Shown here one piece after another: positions 6,864 to 14,691 of a stretch of DNA of 23,909 nucleotides. The translations under genes and the position numbers were made by a program. Below the pieces are notes generated by a model. The model saw only the letters and a list, made by a program, of their open reading frames with translations, had not been told where the DNA came from and ran no database searches. The number at the start of each line of letters is the position of its first letter. Position 1 is the first letter of the stretch. The DNA comes from a virus. The DNA is taken from IMG/VR virus record IMGVR_UViG_3300009417_000019, positions 1 to 23,909 of that record, one strand, 5' to 3'.

Positions 6864-7089
6864 AGGAGTCATAACGCCTTCTTTTCGACTTTCAAAGATA
6901 GAGGAGAGGGAGAGGCAGATAGAACAATGTCAATACCTCAAACGCAAATTTATACGCGGTGAAGAAGTATTCGTTCACACAGACTCTGGTTGGGGGCCCG
7001 CCATTATACACTTTTTCGAAGGTGCTGATGTTTGGGTTGAAACAGGGCTAACGGAGCTATTTCTGGTTAGAGTCGATATGATAATTTAA
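6832..7089 (+). CDS. small hypothetical protein with SH3-like C-terminal part
   Basis: An 85-residue protein starting within the end of the SprT-like gene (32-nt overlap, different frame function). The N-terminal half is basic and helical (KIEERERQIEQCQYLKRKF); the C-terminal half (RGEEVFVHTDSGWGPAIIHFF, then ADVWVETG) has the short-strand pattern of an SH3-like or KOW-like barrel, which often binds nucleic acid or protein. No family is recognised. The first codons share a 15-bp identical stretch with the start region of the preceding gene. Confidence 0.55.
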   Translation: MKQTKYQKKDKGVITPSFRLSKIEERERQIEQCQYLKRKFIRGEEVFVHTDSGWGPAIIHFFEGADVWVETGLTELFLVRVDMII

Positions 7090-7113
7090 TATAAGTCTTA
7101 ATAAATACAACTC

Positions 7114-7506
7114 ATGAATAAGGAAGATTGGAAGGAACTGGAACAAAGCTTCTCTACACACATAGGACATTTAGAGAAATTAAAGATTGATGGATATAAT
7201 ATATCGATTCAAACCCAACGCGGTAAAAACAAGATCTACTACATGGTCTGGGTCAATGGCAAGATGGAAGGAAAAAACCTTAAACTTGAAAATGAAATTT
7301 GTAAAAGGTTCTACTTTGTAAAAACCAAGAACCTCTACACAGCAAAGGAAAAAGCCAGATACATTAAATTGCTAGGAAAGCGTGGAGCAAAAAAGCTAAA
7401 CCTAGACAAGAAGTTATACTTCCCATCTGCGCACTTTACTTCATTCAGTTCACTAAAGAATAAATTTATCAAGAACAACGAATCCATTGAGTGGATTAGA
7501 AAGTAA
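7114..7506 (+). CDS. hypothetical basic protein
   Basis: A 130-residue lysine-rich protein of unknown family, with an apparent alpha/beta N-terminal portion (beta strands in YNISIQTQRGKNKIYYMVWV) and a helical, strongly basic C-terminal part. No catalytic motif, signal or membrane segment is visible. Its TAA overlaps the following ATG (TAATG), so the pair is translationally coupled. A nucleic-acid-binding role would fit its charge, but this is not shown. Confidence 0.7.
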   Translation: MNKEDWKELEQSFSTHIGHLEKLKIDGYNISIQTQRGKNKIYYMVWVNGKMEGKNLKLENEICKRFYFVKTKNLYTAKEKARYIKLLGKRGAKKLNLDKKLYFPSAHFTSFSSLKNKFIKNNESIEWIRK

Positions 7507-8039
7507 TGGCAATTCACAACATCATATATGTCGATGATTCTGATACGATCCTATCAGAAGACACTATCACTCTTGAGGAAGTCTACAGACGTAGAAAGTC
7601 AAGAAGGATAAGAGTTGCTAAGCGTCTATATAAGCGATTTCCACTTTTTACAGCAGAATTCATGCAAGAAGAGTTTCCTGGTACCACAGCTGACCAAGTA
7701 GCTGAGATCGTATCAAAGAAGACACGAAAAACGAAAAGCTATCGTAAAGTAAAAAGCGGTCTTGCAAGATTTGGACGCTACCCATTAATGCAAAAGGCAC
7801 TCCAAGACTACAAGGAAAGTGGAGATGTAGACAAGCTAAAGGAAGCTCAACGATTGCGATCAAACATGACAAAAGACTTTCAATTCAAATTTAGAATAGG
7901 AAAGGAGGTCAAATACTTTAGGCTCCCAGCTCACGCAAGCTATTCTATAGCTAAGCAAATAGCTGCTATCAAATGCGACTCCTGGGAAGAGCTGGATAGT
8001 AAGTGGCATGAATTAACTAAGTACGGACTTACTGGATAG
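7506..8039 (+). CDS. hypothetical basic protein, coupled to preceding gene
   Basis: A 177-residue protein with a central very basic region (YRRRKSRRIRVAKRLYKRF at about 27-45 and KKTRKTKSYRKVKSGLARF near 91-109). A segment LFTAEFMQEEFPGTTADQVAEI may form a helix-turn-helix-like unit. No known family is recognised. The basic patches suggest binding to DNA or RNA. It begins on the stop codon of the preceding gene and is followed by a 29-nt AT-rich leader before the next gene. Confidence 0.7.
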   Translation: MAIHNIIYVDDSDTILSEDTITLEEVYRRRKSRRIRVAKRLYKRFPLFTAEFMQEEFPGTTADQVAEIVSKKTRKTKSYRKVKSGLARFGRYPLMQKALQDYKESGDVDKLKEAQRLRSNMTKDFQFKFRIGKEVKYFRLPAHASYSIAKQIAAIKCDSWEELDSKWHELTKYGLTG

Positions 8040-8068
8040 GATTAATCAACTAATTAAAATTACAAACT

Positions 8069-8404
8069 ATGGGGCTTACACACAAAATTTTTGAGCCACT
8101 TCATAAGCTGGTAATGTGGTATAAGTATTACGATAATTATAGAAGTGAAAGAAACAACAATGAGTTGAAGAAGCTTGAGACTGCTATTATTGACAGAATG
8201 GTCGTGATCAAGAAAAGACTTGAAAACATTTCTGAATTTGAATTTTCCGAAAAGGGAAAACGCTTCAAAGCTCAAAAAGACAATAAAGGACGTTGGTGGC
8301 TATATCTACACCATCATTCAAAAACTCACTTCATGCGGTACCAGGTATTCAAACGCCAATTTGATCTATGCATGGCTTACGAAATAAGAATTAACAAACA
8401 ATAA
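8069..8404 (+). CDS. hypothetical protein
   Basis: A 111-residue protein, helical at the N-terminus (YKYYDNYRSERNNNELKKL, possible short coiled coil), with a beta-like middle (RFKAQKDNKGRWWLYLHHHS) and a basic C-terminal helix. No domain is recognised. The ATG is preceded by an AT-rich leader (CTAATTAAAATTACAAACT) lacking a Shine-Dalgarno, the style seen throughout this operon. Confidence 0.65.
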   Translation: MGLTHKIFEPLHKLVMWYKYYDNYRSERNNNELKKLETAIIDRMVVIKKRLENISEFEFSEKGKRFKAQKDNKGRWWLYLHHHSKTHFMRYQVFKRQFDLCMAYEIRINKQ

Positions 8405-8416
8405 AACTACTCAAGA

Positions 8417-8806
8417 ATGATTCTAGCATTTAATTATAAGTTTAAGAAGCCCATACTTAAACGGGCCAAGATACACACCATCCGAGAAGACAAACACAGG
8501 AGATGGAGAAAAGGTATGAAAATCCACATGGCGACAGGCGTTAGAACCTCAAGGTATAATTGCTTTAAGGAAACAGAATGCATATCCGTTCAACGTGTTT
8601 TTATGAGTCTTGAACATGACGACACCATAGATGTTACTGTAGGCGGTCATTATCTATTTGGTGATGCTGAACGCCTTGAATTTGCCAATAATGATGGCTT
8701 TGCAACTTGGGAAGAATTTTATAATTGGTTTTATCCAATACTTAAGAAATCGCCTGACAAAGAGTTCTCAGGAAGGATTATCCATTGGACTGACAAAAGC
8801 TATTAA
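8417..8806 (+). CDS. ASCH/PUA-like domain protein
   Basis: A 129-residue protein that looks like a single small beta-barrel domain. The N-terminal strand ending in AKIHTIREDKHRRWRKGMKIH has the ASCH-type pattern of a KxhTiR motif followed by a GMKIH/Gdxixf strand, and HYLFGDAERLEFANNDGF plus ATWEEFYNWF follow the domain's later conserved L..lA.nDGF..weeF..WF pattern. It ends with SGRIIHWT. ASCH domains share the PUA fold and usually bind RNA or nucleotides; some are amidohydrolases or RNases. In this context it may act on RNA or modified nucleosides during infection. The exact activity cannot be assigned. Confidence 0.55.
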   Translation: MILAFNYKFKKPILKRAKIHTIREDKHRRWRKGMKIHMATGVRTSRYNCFKETECISVQRVFMSLEHDDTIDVTVGGHYLFGDAERLEFANNDGFATWEEFYNWFYPILKKSPDKEFSGRIIHWTDKSY

Positions 8807-8829
8807 TCACCATTTAAACAATTCATCAA

Positions 8830-9099
8830 ATGTCATTCAACCACAATTTAGCTAGAGCATCACACCAATTCAGGTTTCAGGAATTGGGCTTCATTTTTCA
8901 AATTCACGATCTAGAAGACCATAGAGGAAACTGGTGGGAACTTAAGCGTAATGGGTTTACTATCTCAATCGATGCTTGGTATGAAGTAGAATTAACTAGA
9001 ACAGATTCAAATGGATTAGAAACCGATCCTATAAAGATTGAGATAGACGACAAGTCCGATCTTCAAGCACTGATCGATTTTATCCAGCCACCAGAATAG
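8830..9099 (+). CDS. small acidic hypothetical protein
   Basis: An 89-residue acidic protein with beta-strand-like segments (GFIFQIHDLEDHRGNWWELK, FTISIDAWYEVELTR, PIKIEIDDKSDLQALI). No family is recognised. Negatively charged small phage proteins sometimes mimic DNA, but the acidic residues here are not concentrated enough to argue for it. It is flanked by AT-rich leaders on both sides. Confidence 0.6.
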   Translation: MSFNHNLARASHQFRFQELGFIFQIHDLEDHRGNWWELKRNGFTISIDAWYEVELTRTDSNGLETDPIKIEIDDKSDLQALIDFIQPPE

Positions 9100-9126
9100 T
9101 AATTATTAAACATTAAATATATTAGA

Positions 9127-9456
9127 ATGAAAAAACGATCAAAAAATCAACTTATCCAAGAGGCGCAAGCTATTCAGGTGCCATTTGAAAACATATTTGC
9201 CCGGTATAAATACCAAAGGCAAATTGTTAAGCAATTAGAAAGCCTGAATCCTAGCGGTACTGAAGACTACCAAATTATTGTTGGCAAGTTTACGCTTGCA
9301 ATCGGTTTCGCTGAAAAGGGGGAAGTTGGCGTCCTTACAATGGAGGTTTACAAAGAATCAAACTGGATAGCAAGCTTACAGCTGCCAGAATACCACAAGG
9401 ACGCTGTAGTCAAGGTTGTGAAGACGATCATGCGATTCATTTCCATTTGGAAGTAA
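9127..9456 (+). CDS. hypothetical protein, last gene of early operon
   Basis: A 109-residue protein with a basic N-terminus (KKRSKNQLIQEAQAI), a central beta-rich part (YQIIVGKFTLAIGFAEKG, then GVLTMEVYKES) and a C-terminal helix (VVKVVKTIMRFISIWK). No known domain is recognised. It is the last gene before the strong terminator at 9479-9506, which closes the rightward early transcription unit. Confidence 0.65.
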   Translation: MKKRSKNQLIQEAQAIQVPFENIFARYKYQRQIVKQLESLNPSGTEDYQIIVGKFTLAIGFAEKGEVGVLTMEVYKESNWIASLQLPEYHKDAVVKVVKTIMRFISIWK

Positions 9457-9478
9457 ACAATTTGTAAGAATAATTAAA

Positions 9479-9506
9479 GGCTGTGCAGATCTGCACAGCC
9501 TTTTTT
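9479..9506 (+). terminator. intrinsic terminator between convergent operons
   Basis: A perfect 22-nt palindrome, arms GGCTGTGCAGA and TCTGCACAGCC (9479-9500), is followed by TTTTTT (9501-9506) on the + strand and preceded by AAA on the left. It lies 22 nt after the last early + gene and immediately before the convergent - strand gene, whose TAA stop (9505-9507) falls in the T run. On the - strand the stem is followed by TTTAATTA, so weaker termination from that side is also possible. Confidence 0.9.
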
Positions 9507-9825
9507 ATTTGTCATTGACATTGAGCACACTTTTAAATGTTTCAAGAACCTTCTGGAAGTCTACATTGTATCGCTCAAATTCATCCACCAGGTCAGTTCG
9601 TTTATCATTGAGTCTTTTCTTGAAAACATAATAATCACCAACACGTCGAAACTCCTGTATGTTGAATCCTTTCTTATTTATTACCGTGGTAGTGTCAATT
9701 AAATAGGAATACGAAGACACGGTGCAAGGACGCCAAAGAGTTTCATTTTCTTCTCTCCAGAATACTTGTTCATCTATAAGCCACCGAAAATCGAGTTGCA
9801 CAAATTTTGTATGAATTCGGATCAT
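9505..9825 (-). CDS. hypothetical protein, last gene of leftward late operon
   Basis: A 106-residue protein with beta-strand-like N-terminal half (IHTKFVQLDFRWLIDEQVFW, then TVSSYSYLIDTTTVIN) and a helical C-terminal half. No family is recognised. It is the final gene of the leftward virion operon, 15 nt after the putative tail terminator, and its stop codon lies in the shared terminator. A minor neck or tail role is possible from context only. Confidence 0.65.
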   Translation of the reverse strand: MIRIHTKFVQLDFRWLIDEQVFWREENETLWRPCTVSSYSYLIDTTTVINKKGFNIQEFRRVGDYYVFKKRLNDKRTDLVDEFERYNVDFQKVLETFKSVLNVNDK

Positions 9826-9840
9826 ACGTCAAATTTACAA

Positions 9841-10473
9841 TTATTTGTCAGCTCGAAAAGATTCGTTGAATCCTTTTCCGATCACCTCAAGAGAAGGATC
9901 AGGAACGATAACCACGTCATCCAGAATGATAGTTTCATACCCATTCTGAACGTTCGCAGAATCATCGCAGATCACACATTGGTAGTCAATCAAATCAACA
10001 TGTACATTATTGTGAGAAGTGTCAAAGGTTTGATTTACTCTACTGAGCGCATTAACCATGTTCGAAGTTGCAAAACCTTGTAATTTGGAATGAACCTGCT
10101 TCAGGTACCTGGCAATATTAAGAGCCTGCTCCTGGTTGGAGCTTGCCTTTTGTTGATGCGCATTGAAATAGAAATCAGCTGCTGTCTCCTGGACAATATG
10201 GAATCTAATTGTTGTGAGCCCTTCTTGGATGCCAAGCGTCTTAGTTGTCCATTCTTGGTCAACCCACTCAATAAATATTGCAGGCAAGGGGATCGGGAGA
10301 CTTTCATGTGGTTCCCTGTCACGAATGGCTTCAGGTTGCCCACCGTACTTGTCGATCCACATCAACTTCTTAGATATAGCTTTCTGACCAGCTGGCACAG
10401 GAAACAAACTGGCATAGTTAAGATTTAATGTACTATTAAGATGATCAATTAATTCAAGATATGTATCTACCAT
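9841..10473 (-). CDS. putative tail terminator/completion protein
   Basis: A 210-residue protein in the leftward late operon. I chose the ATG at 10473 (MVDTYLELIDHL), 22 nt after the stop of the nuclease gene; an upstream in-frame ATG at 10524 would add 17 residues and overlap that gene by 29 nt. The pattern of an N-terminal helix, a LPIPLPAIFIEW strand, TIRFHIVQET strand, a long helix with IARYLKQVHSKLQGF and a final DLIDYQCVI strand resembles the tail terminator/completion fold of gp37- or gpU-type proteins, which cap the tail tube and join it to the head. Assignment is by fold-like pattern and by position after the gpG-like gene. Confidence 0.5.
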   Translation of the reverse strand: MVDTYLELIDHLNSTLNLNYASLFPVPAGQKAISKKLMWIDKYGGQPEAIRDREPHESLPIPLPAIFIEWVDQEWTTKTLGIQEGLTTIRFHIVQETAADFYFNAHQQKASSNQEQALNIARYLKQVHSKLQGFATSNMVNALSRVNQTFDTSHNNVHVDLIDYQCVICDDSANVQNGYETIILDDVVIVPDPSLEVIGKGFNESFRADK

Positions 10474-10495
10474 TATTGCTGTAGTTATTTTATAG

Positions 10496-10879
10496 TTAAT
10501 AATCCACTCTAATAGCCAATCCATCAGCTACTAATAAATCAGCTAATGAAACCTGAACACCATCTACTGTGATGTATACATCTGCGATATATCTATCAAA
10601 ACTCTTAGTGTCTTTAAATGTCTGTACCACAACATTAGGATATCTAGTAAGCATGTCTTCTACATACTCCTGTGCTTTTCTTGCACTTTCCTTGCTCTTG
10701 CCTGTGCCTCCCCTCATCTCTTTACAGTTTACACCCTTTAGACGAACAGCGACACCTTTGCCTCTTTGGCCATGCTGCCAGTTACCTAGTCCAAGGTCAA
10801 AGTCGAAGCGGATGGTATCACCATCGTAATTGCTCCGATACACTGCGTTATAAATGAAATTGGTCTTAATAGTGCTCAT
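10496..10879 (-). CDS. staphylococcal-nuclease-like (SNase/thermonuclease) protein
   Basis: A 127-residue SNase-fold protein. The catalytic set is complete: D19 and D21-T22 in YDGDTIRF, R46 in VRLKGV, E54 in NCKEMRG, and R96 in FDRYIADVYI, with the typical C-terminal VSLADLLVADGLA. SNases cut DNA and RNA in a calcium-dependent way. No signal peptide is visible, so it acts in the cytoplasm or inside the virion. It sits in the virion morphogenesis operon, with a 4-nt ATGA overlap with the gpG-like gene before it, and is therefore expected to be expressed late. It is shorter than secreted nucleases, matching the bare domain. Confidence 0.88.
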   Translation of the reverse strand: MSTIKTNFIYNAVYRSNYDGDTIRFDFDLGLGNWQHGQRGKGVAVRLKGVNCKEMRGGTGKSKESARKAQEYVEDMLTRYPNVVVQTFKDTKSFDRYIADVYITVDGVQVSLADLLVADGLAIRVDY

Positions 10880-11400
10880 GTGAATAGTTTTGTGATTTGC
10901 TTCACAGTCTGCGAAGTGATCCTTTTGTTAGGTATTTTTGAATTGCCCATGAATTGCCTTTTGGGCATTTTAAAATGTACATTTCTTTTGTGAGCCTGCA
11001 CGGTCGAGGCTGCGATGGGCGCACCCTTGCGAGTGTAGGCTCTACGTCTGTGTCGTCCTATTTTGGCAGTGGCTTTGACTGTAAGACCTTCGTTGTGAAC
11101 AATTGCATAAGGAAGGCTAGTTCCAACTACAACGAAGCCTGGACGCTTCTTAGTGACCTTGATTGATCGTTTCAGCCGTCCTGTTTTTACAAGTGTTTTT
11201 CCTTTCCTGGTGCGCCTACTGGTATCCTTTGTTTTTTGCCATTTATCAATGCCAGAGTCACCACTAAAACCTTCACTTTTGAATGATTGCTTGAAAAAAT
11301 CAACAGCAATTTTACCAACGAATTTAGGAAACCTACTGTTAAAGGCTTCAAAATCCTTTTGTACTTCTATTAGATTTTTTCCAGATTGCTTGAATGGCAT
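10876..11400 (-). CDS. Mu gpG-like virion morphogenesis protein
   Basis: A 174-residue very basic protein matching the phage virion morphogenesis/tail completion family (Mu gpG, Phage_tail_S type). Conserved features are KWQKTKDTSRRTRKGKTLV, then TGRLKRSI, a strand VVVGTSLPYAIVHNEG near residues 87-103, and MPKRQFMGNS near 145-154 equivalent to the family's mPxRpFlG motif. The family is needed for head-tail joining. A histidine/arginine-rich insertion (about 110-140) lies between the NEG and MPKRQF motifs. It lies between the tape measure and nuclease genes, 10 nt after the former's stop. Confidence 0.85.
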   Translation of the reverse strand: MPFKQSGKNLIEVQKDFEAFNSRFPKFVGKIAVDFFKQSFKSEGFSGDSGIDKWQKTKDTSRRTRKGKTLVKTGRLKRSIKVTKKRPGFVVVGTSLPYAIVHNEGLTVKATAKIGRHRRRAYTRKGAPIAASTVQAHKRNVHFKMPKRQFMGNSKIPNKRITSQTVKQITKLFT

Positions 11401-11410
11401 CTATGCTCTT

Positions 11411-13405
11411 TTATAGGTCACTTGCTAATGTTACCTCAACATCGCGAATTGCTGAGATAAGACCACGCTCCACTATTTCCATAACTTGATCAACATCGAT
11501 GCCTGAGCTTTGATCGATGATGTTCTTTACCTCACCAATTAGCTGATTGATATTGACATTAATATTCTTCACGCTTTTACCTCCAGCAACCACACCAGCG
11601 ATTTCTGAACTTCTTGAATTGCTTGTCCCAAGAACCTGGTCAACTTCATTTGTGGTTATCGATTTTGGAAGTTTTGGAGCAATAGGTTTATTGTTACCTG
11701 GTCTCGGTTTACTATCAATGCCTTTAGAAAGCTCTTTGATTCGCAGATCGCGAGTCCTGTCATTGAAAAAATCAAGAACTTTATTGCCACCTTTAATGCT
11801 TCCAATTTGCGCCTTTTCAAGTAATTTAACTATAGCCTTATTGCCTGCAAGATCATCATTACCATTAAATTTTTCACGTGCTTCAGTGGCGTTCGTCCTT
11901 AAGCGGAATTTAGTGATTTTGTCAAGAGGTAGTTCGTATAGGCCAAGATCCTTAAGGAACTGTTCATTGTCTTTGTTGCCACCAAAAGAGTTTCTTAGGA
12001 AACTGCCAGCCTTGTTTCCTAAATCGCCAGGGGATTTAGTATTTAATGGGTTGAATTTTAAATAGACCTTTATTGCTTTTTCTAAAACGGCCACCACGCT
12101 TCCAATTTGGCTTGCAGTTTTTTCAAATCCAATAATCCATCTATCTATGTGATATGTGATTTGTGGCATTTTATTGTCTATCTTTTGTAAGACCTTGAGA
12201 ACAGTTGGCAGTATGCGTTCGCCTAGCTGGATCATTAACACATTGACCTTGTTGCCGATCATCTCTGAAAGCACAGATACATCCTTCTTAGCATTAGCAA
12301 AAGCCTTATCGATATTGAATTCTGTTTTATCAAACTGCTCAAAAACACGCACCAGCTCATTGCCGTTTGTAGCCGTCTCTGCTATTAGAGCTTTCAAACC
12401 TTCATTGCCCTGGAAGCTATTGACAATCTTTGATATTGCTTGATCATTGCCACGCAATTTTGAAAGTCGGGCATCCAGCTCCTGCACGACTTGACTGATT
12501 TGTTTGACACCGCCTTTTTTATCAAAAAGCGATATTCCAATTTTTTCAAGCGACTTGATGGTTGACTTTTTAGTCAGATCCTGAAGAGCGCCTTTTGTTA
12601 AGGTGGCAGCTTCCTCAGCTGACTTTGTTCTTTTTGAGAAGACTGCAAATAGCTTATTTGCAGAATCAATGTTTTGACCAGCCGCTTTGGCTTTGCCAAG
12701 GTAATCAACCTGGACTCTAGCGAAATCAGCGAAATTGACTTTTCCGACTTGGATGGTCTTGGCAGTTGATGCAAGGATGCTGTCTAGGTCGCTGACCTTC
12801 GATCCATACACATCTATAATAGTAGATGCGGATTCAATTTGCTTATTGAAATCACTTTGAGTCGCTGTGCTGAACTTCGAAACCCTTTCAGTAATAGTTT
12901 GAATCTCATTACCGTACTTTCCTGTGATAGATTGGATGTCATAATAGGCCTGAGTCATTTGCTTTGTGCCTTTTCCAGCTTCAAATGCAGAAGCCAGGAC
13001 ATTGTTCTTAAGCATGTCCAGCTGCTCATTTGTCTTGTCAAGATTCAAAGTTTCAAGCTCCCTAAACTGTGTTTTAAACTCTTTAGCCTTCATAACACTA
13101 GAACTCATTATTGCCACAGCTCCAGCAGCAGCTGCGCCAACTGCCACATAAGGATTGACAAGCGTGCTGACAGCACTTGCTGCTCCAGGCATTACTTCCT
13201 GAATCCCTTGGAACACGCTCAGGTTCTTTGCCTGAAACTTCGCGAGCTTGCCTTGCATCTTGTCATAAGACTTTCCCACGCTACGCTCAGTACCATCTGC
13301 AACCTTTTTGACTTTGTCAATATTGGCTTGCATCTTACCTAGGCTACCCTTCATTTTATCCTTGAGAGTAGCGATCCATTCTAGTTGAGTTCTTTTAGTG
13401 CTCAT
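11411..13405 (-). CDS. tail tape measure protein, TP901-type core
   Basis: A 664-residue protein with the layout of a phage tail tape measure. The N-terminus is coiled coil (about 10-55: EWIATLKDKMKGSLGKMQAN and so on), followed by an Ala/Val/Gly-rich hydrophobic segment at about 75-100 (PYVAVGAAAAGAVAIMSSSV) and the TP901/PhageMin_Tail core with KEFKTQFRELETLNLD, EAGKGTKQMTQAYYDIQSIT, IDVYGSKVSDLDSILASTAK and VNFADFARVQ. A helical tail and a linker rich in proline/asparagine (about 570-600) follow. The protein sets tail length and is ejected with DNA. Unusually it is on the - strand between the portal and gpG-like genes, about 10 kb from the sheath, tube and chaperone genes on the + strand. 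Confidence 0.9.
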   Translation of the reverse strand: MSTKRTQLEWIATLKDKMKGSLGKMQANIDKVKKVADGTERSVGKSYDKMQGKLAKFQAKNLSVFQGIQEVMPGAASAVSTLVNPYVAVGAAAAGAVAIMSSSVMKAKEFKTQFRELETLNLDKTNEQLDMLKNNVLASAFEAGKGTKQMTQAYYDIQSITGKYGNEIQTITERVSKFSTATQSDFNKQIESASTIIDVYGSKVSDLDSILASTAKTIQVGKVNFADFARVQVDYLGKAKAAGQNIDSANKLFAVFSKRTKSAEEAATLTKGALQDLTKKSTIKSLEKIGISLFDKKGGVKQISQVVQELDARLSKLRGNDQAISKIVNSFQGNEGLKALIAETATNGNELVRVFEQFDKTEFNIDKAFANAKKDVSVLSEMIGNKVNVLMIQLGERILPTVLKVLQKIDNKMPQITYHIDRWIIGFEKTASQIGSVVAVLEKAIKVYLKFNPLNTKSPGDLGNKAGSFLRNSFGGNKDNEQFLKDLGLYELPLDKITKFRLRTNATEAREKFNGNDDLAGNKAIVKLLEKAQIGSIKGGNKVLDFFNDRTRDLRIKELSKGIDSKPRPGNNKPIAPKLPKSITTNEVDQVLGTSNSRSSEIAGVVAGGKSVKNINVNINQLIGEVKNIIDQSSGIDVDQVMEIVERGLISAIRDVEVTLASDL

Positions 13406-13422
13406 AACTTATTTTTTGTTCC

Positions 13423-14691
13423 CTATTCTTGTATGGCGTTCTTCTTGCCGATTATTGGTGCACCATATCTGTCTGAAAGCTGATCATAATAATCATCCTC
13501 TACTTCCAGGTTGTTAATGATCCACTTATCCACTGCCATTTGATCTTTCAAAGAGAGCTCTCGAGTATCATCCCAACGAAACTCCAGATCCGCAAATGGA
13601 TAACCATGCATAACTAACCTGGGCAATAGTTCGTCATTGATCCAGTAAGCCATGTCTTTTTTATCCGAATCGATCACAGCTTCCAGCATCTCAGCATGTG
13701 TTTGGCTCTGACTTTTAGAGGAGCCATTGTCTGTCGTCATAGTAACTGTTAGAAGGGCTTTACTCACCTCTGAGTTCGCCCTAAGTATTCGCTTATCAAA
13801 TACATTATAGGCGTCACCTTTTGTGCTCTCTTTGATTTCAACATCAGTGCCATCGGGAAACAAGCCATAAGCAGCTGAACCCATTTCCTTGAGCCAGCTT
13901 TCAATAATGTCATGATCGTCTTTGTTCCTACTGGCAGTTTTCGCGATTCGAATAGGCATGCCAAATATCTCACCAAACTGATCCCAGAAAGACATCATGT
14001 TCTTCTTTGCTAATGCTTCAGGAGAAATTGCTAACAATAAACCAAGGTCTTTAGGTTGCCCGAACTCCATCACCCACTTAGTCCAAGCTCCTTTCTTGTA
14101 ACTCCAACCCTTTTCATCTGTAGGATCTTTTAAGATCAATCCATGCTCAGGCACTACGTGTTGCCTTGGCACAAGTGAAACATTGCAGAATTCGAGCTGC
14201 TTTGATTTCTCGTTGTACGCCATATCGCCAAGCTGGACAAGGGAATGACCATGCAGCTTGGATTCCCAGGCAAGATGCAGGAACATTTGAAACCAAGACC
14301 TTTGCAGAAGCTTAGTTCTGTCTGAGTCGGGTTGGTTCGCTGAGTCAACTAAGACAAACTTCTGACTTGTCGCTTTAAGTCTTCTTTGCTGGCTGACACC
14401 TATAAGGTGTAGGTCTTTCATTACGTCATAATAGACGTTGTTTAGTAAATATCTACGTGGTTTCTTGACATCAATTGCCATTTGTTCTGCGCGTCGCCAG
14501 TTTCTGGTTGTTTGCTCACGCAAGTAGCTCGTTTTCTCCATCAAGTTGGCAACTGCCTGTTTTGATTTTCTTCCAACTCTTCCATTTGGAAGAATCTGGT
14601 TGATAAATTTCAAAGCTGCCTTTTCTTTATCTCGCTGCTGTTGGAAGTTTTCAAGCCACTTAAGGGGATTATACCCATTTTTGTTTTTCAT
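13423..14691 (-). CDS. portal protein, Mu gp29-like (DUF935)
   Basis: A 422-residue portal of the DUF935 type, expected to form the dodecameric ring at the head vertex through which DNA enters and leaves. Recognisable parts are the segment ESKLHGHSLVQLG (strand-turn), EFCNVSLVPRQHVVPEHGLI, PKDLGLLLAISPEALAKKN, then FWDQFGEIFGMPIRIAKT, equivalent to the family's KxxxxxWxxFxExfGxPxrig pattern, and SQTHAEMLEAVIDSDKKDM near residues 336-354. C-terminal HGYPFADLEFRWDDT fits as well. Length agrees with short DUF935 portals. It follows the gp36-like gene by a 65-nt gap. The MuF-type head gene that usually comes next is absent; the tape measure gene is there instead. Confidence 0.88.
   Translation of the reverse strand: MKNKNGYNPLKWLENFQQQRDKEKAALKFINQILPNGRVGRKSKQAVANLMEKTSYLREQTTRNWRRAEQMAIDVKKPRRYLLNNVYYDVMKDLHLIGVSQQRRLKATSQKFVLVDSANQPDSDRTKLLQRSWFQMFLHLAWESKLHGHSLVQLGDMAYNEKSKQLEFCNVSLVPRQHVVPEHGLILKDPTDEKGWSYKKGAWTKWVMEFGQPKDLGLLLAISPEALAKKNMMSFWDQFGEIFGMPIRIAKTASRNKDDHDIIESWLKEMGSAAYGLFPDGTDVEIKESTKGDAYNVFDKRILRANSEVSKALLTVTMTTDNGSSKSQSQTHAEMLEAVIDSDKKDMAYWINDELLPRLVMHGYPFADLEFRWDDTRELSLKDQMAVDKWIINNLEVEDDYYDQLSDRYGAPIIGKKNAIQE

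Noticed and set aside
9766-10428. Rightward frames of 105 and 112 residues within the leftward operon
   Set aside because: They are antisense to the late genes, show no motifs and cross the established gene boundaries.
11547-13342. Rightward frames up to 172 residues opposite the tape measure gene
   Set aside because: They are complementary-strand shadows of a long lysine/alanine-rich coding sequence and consist mainly of L, S and F runs.
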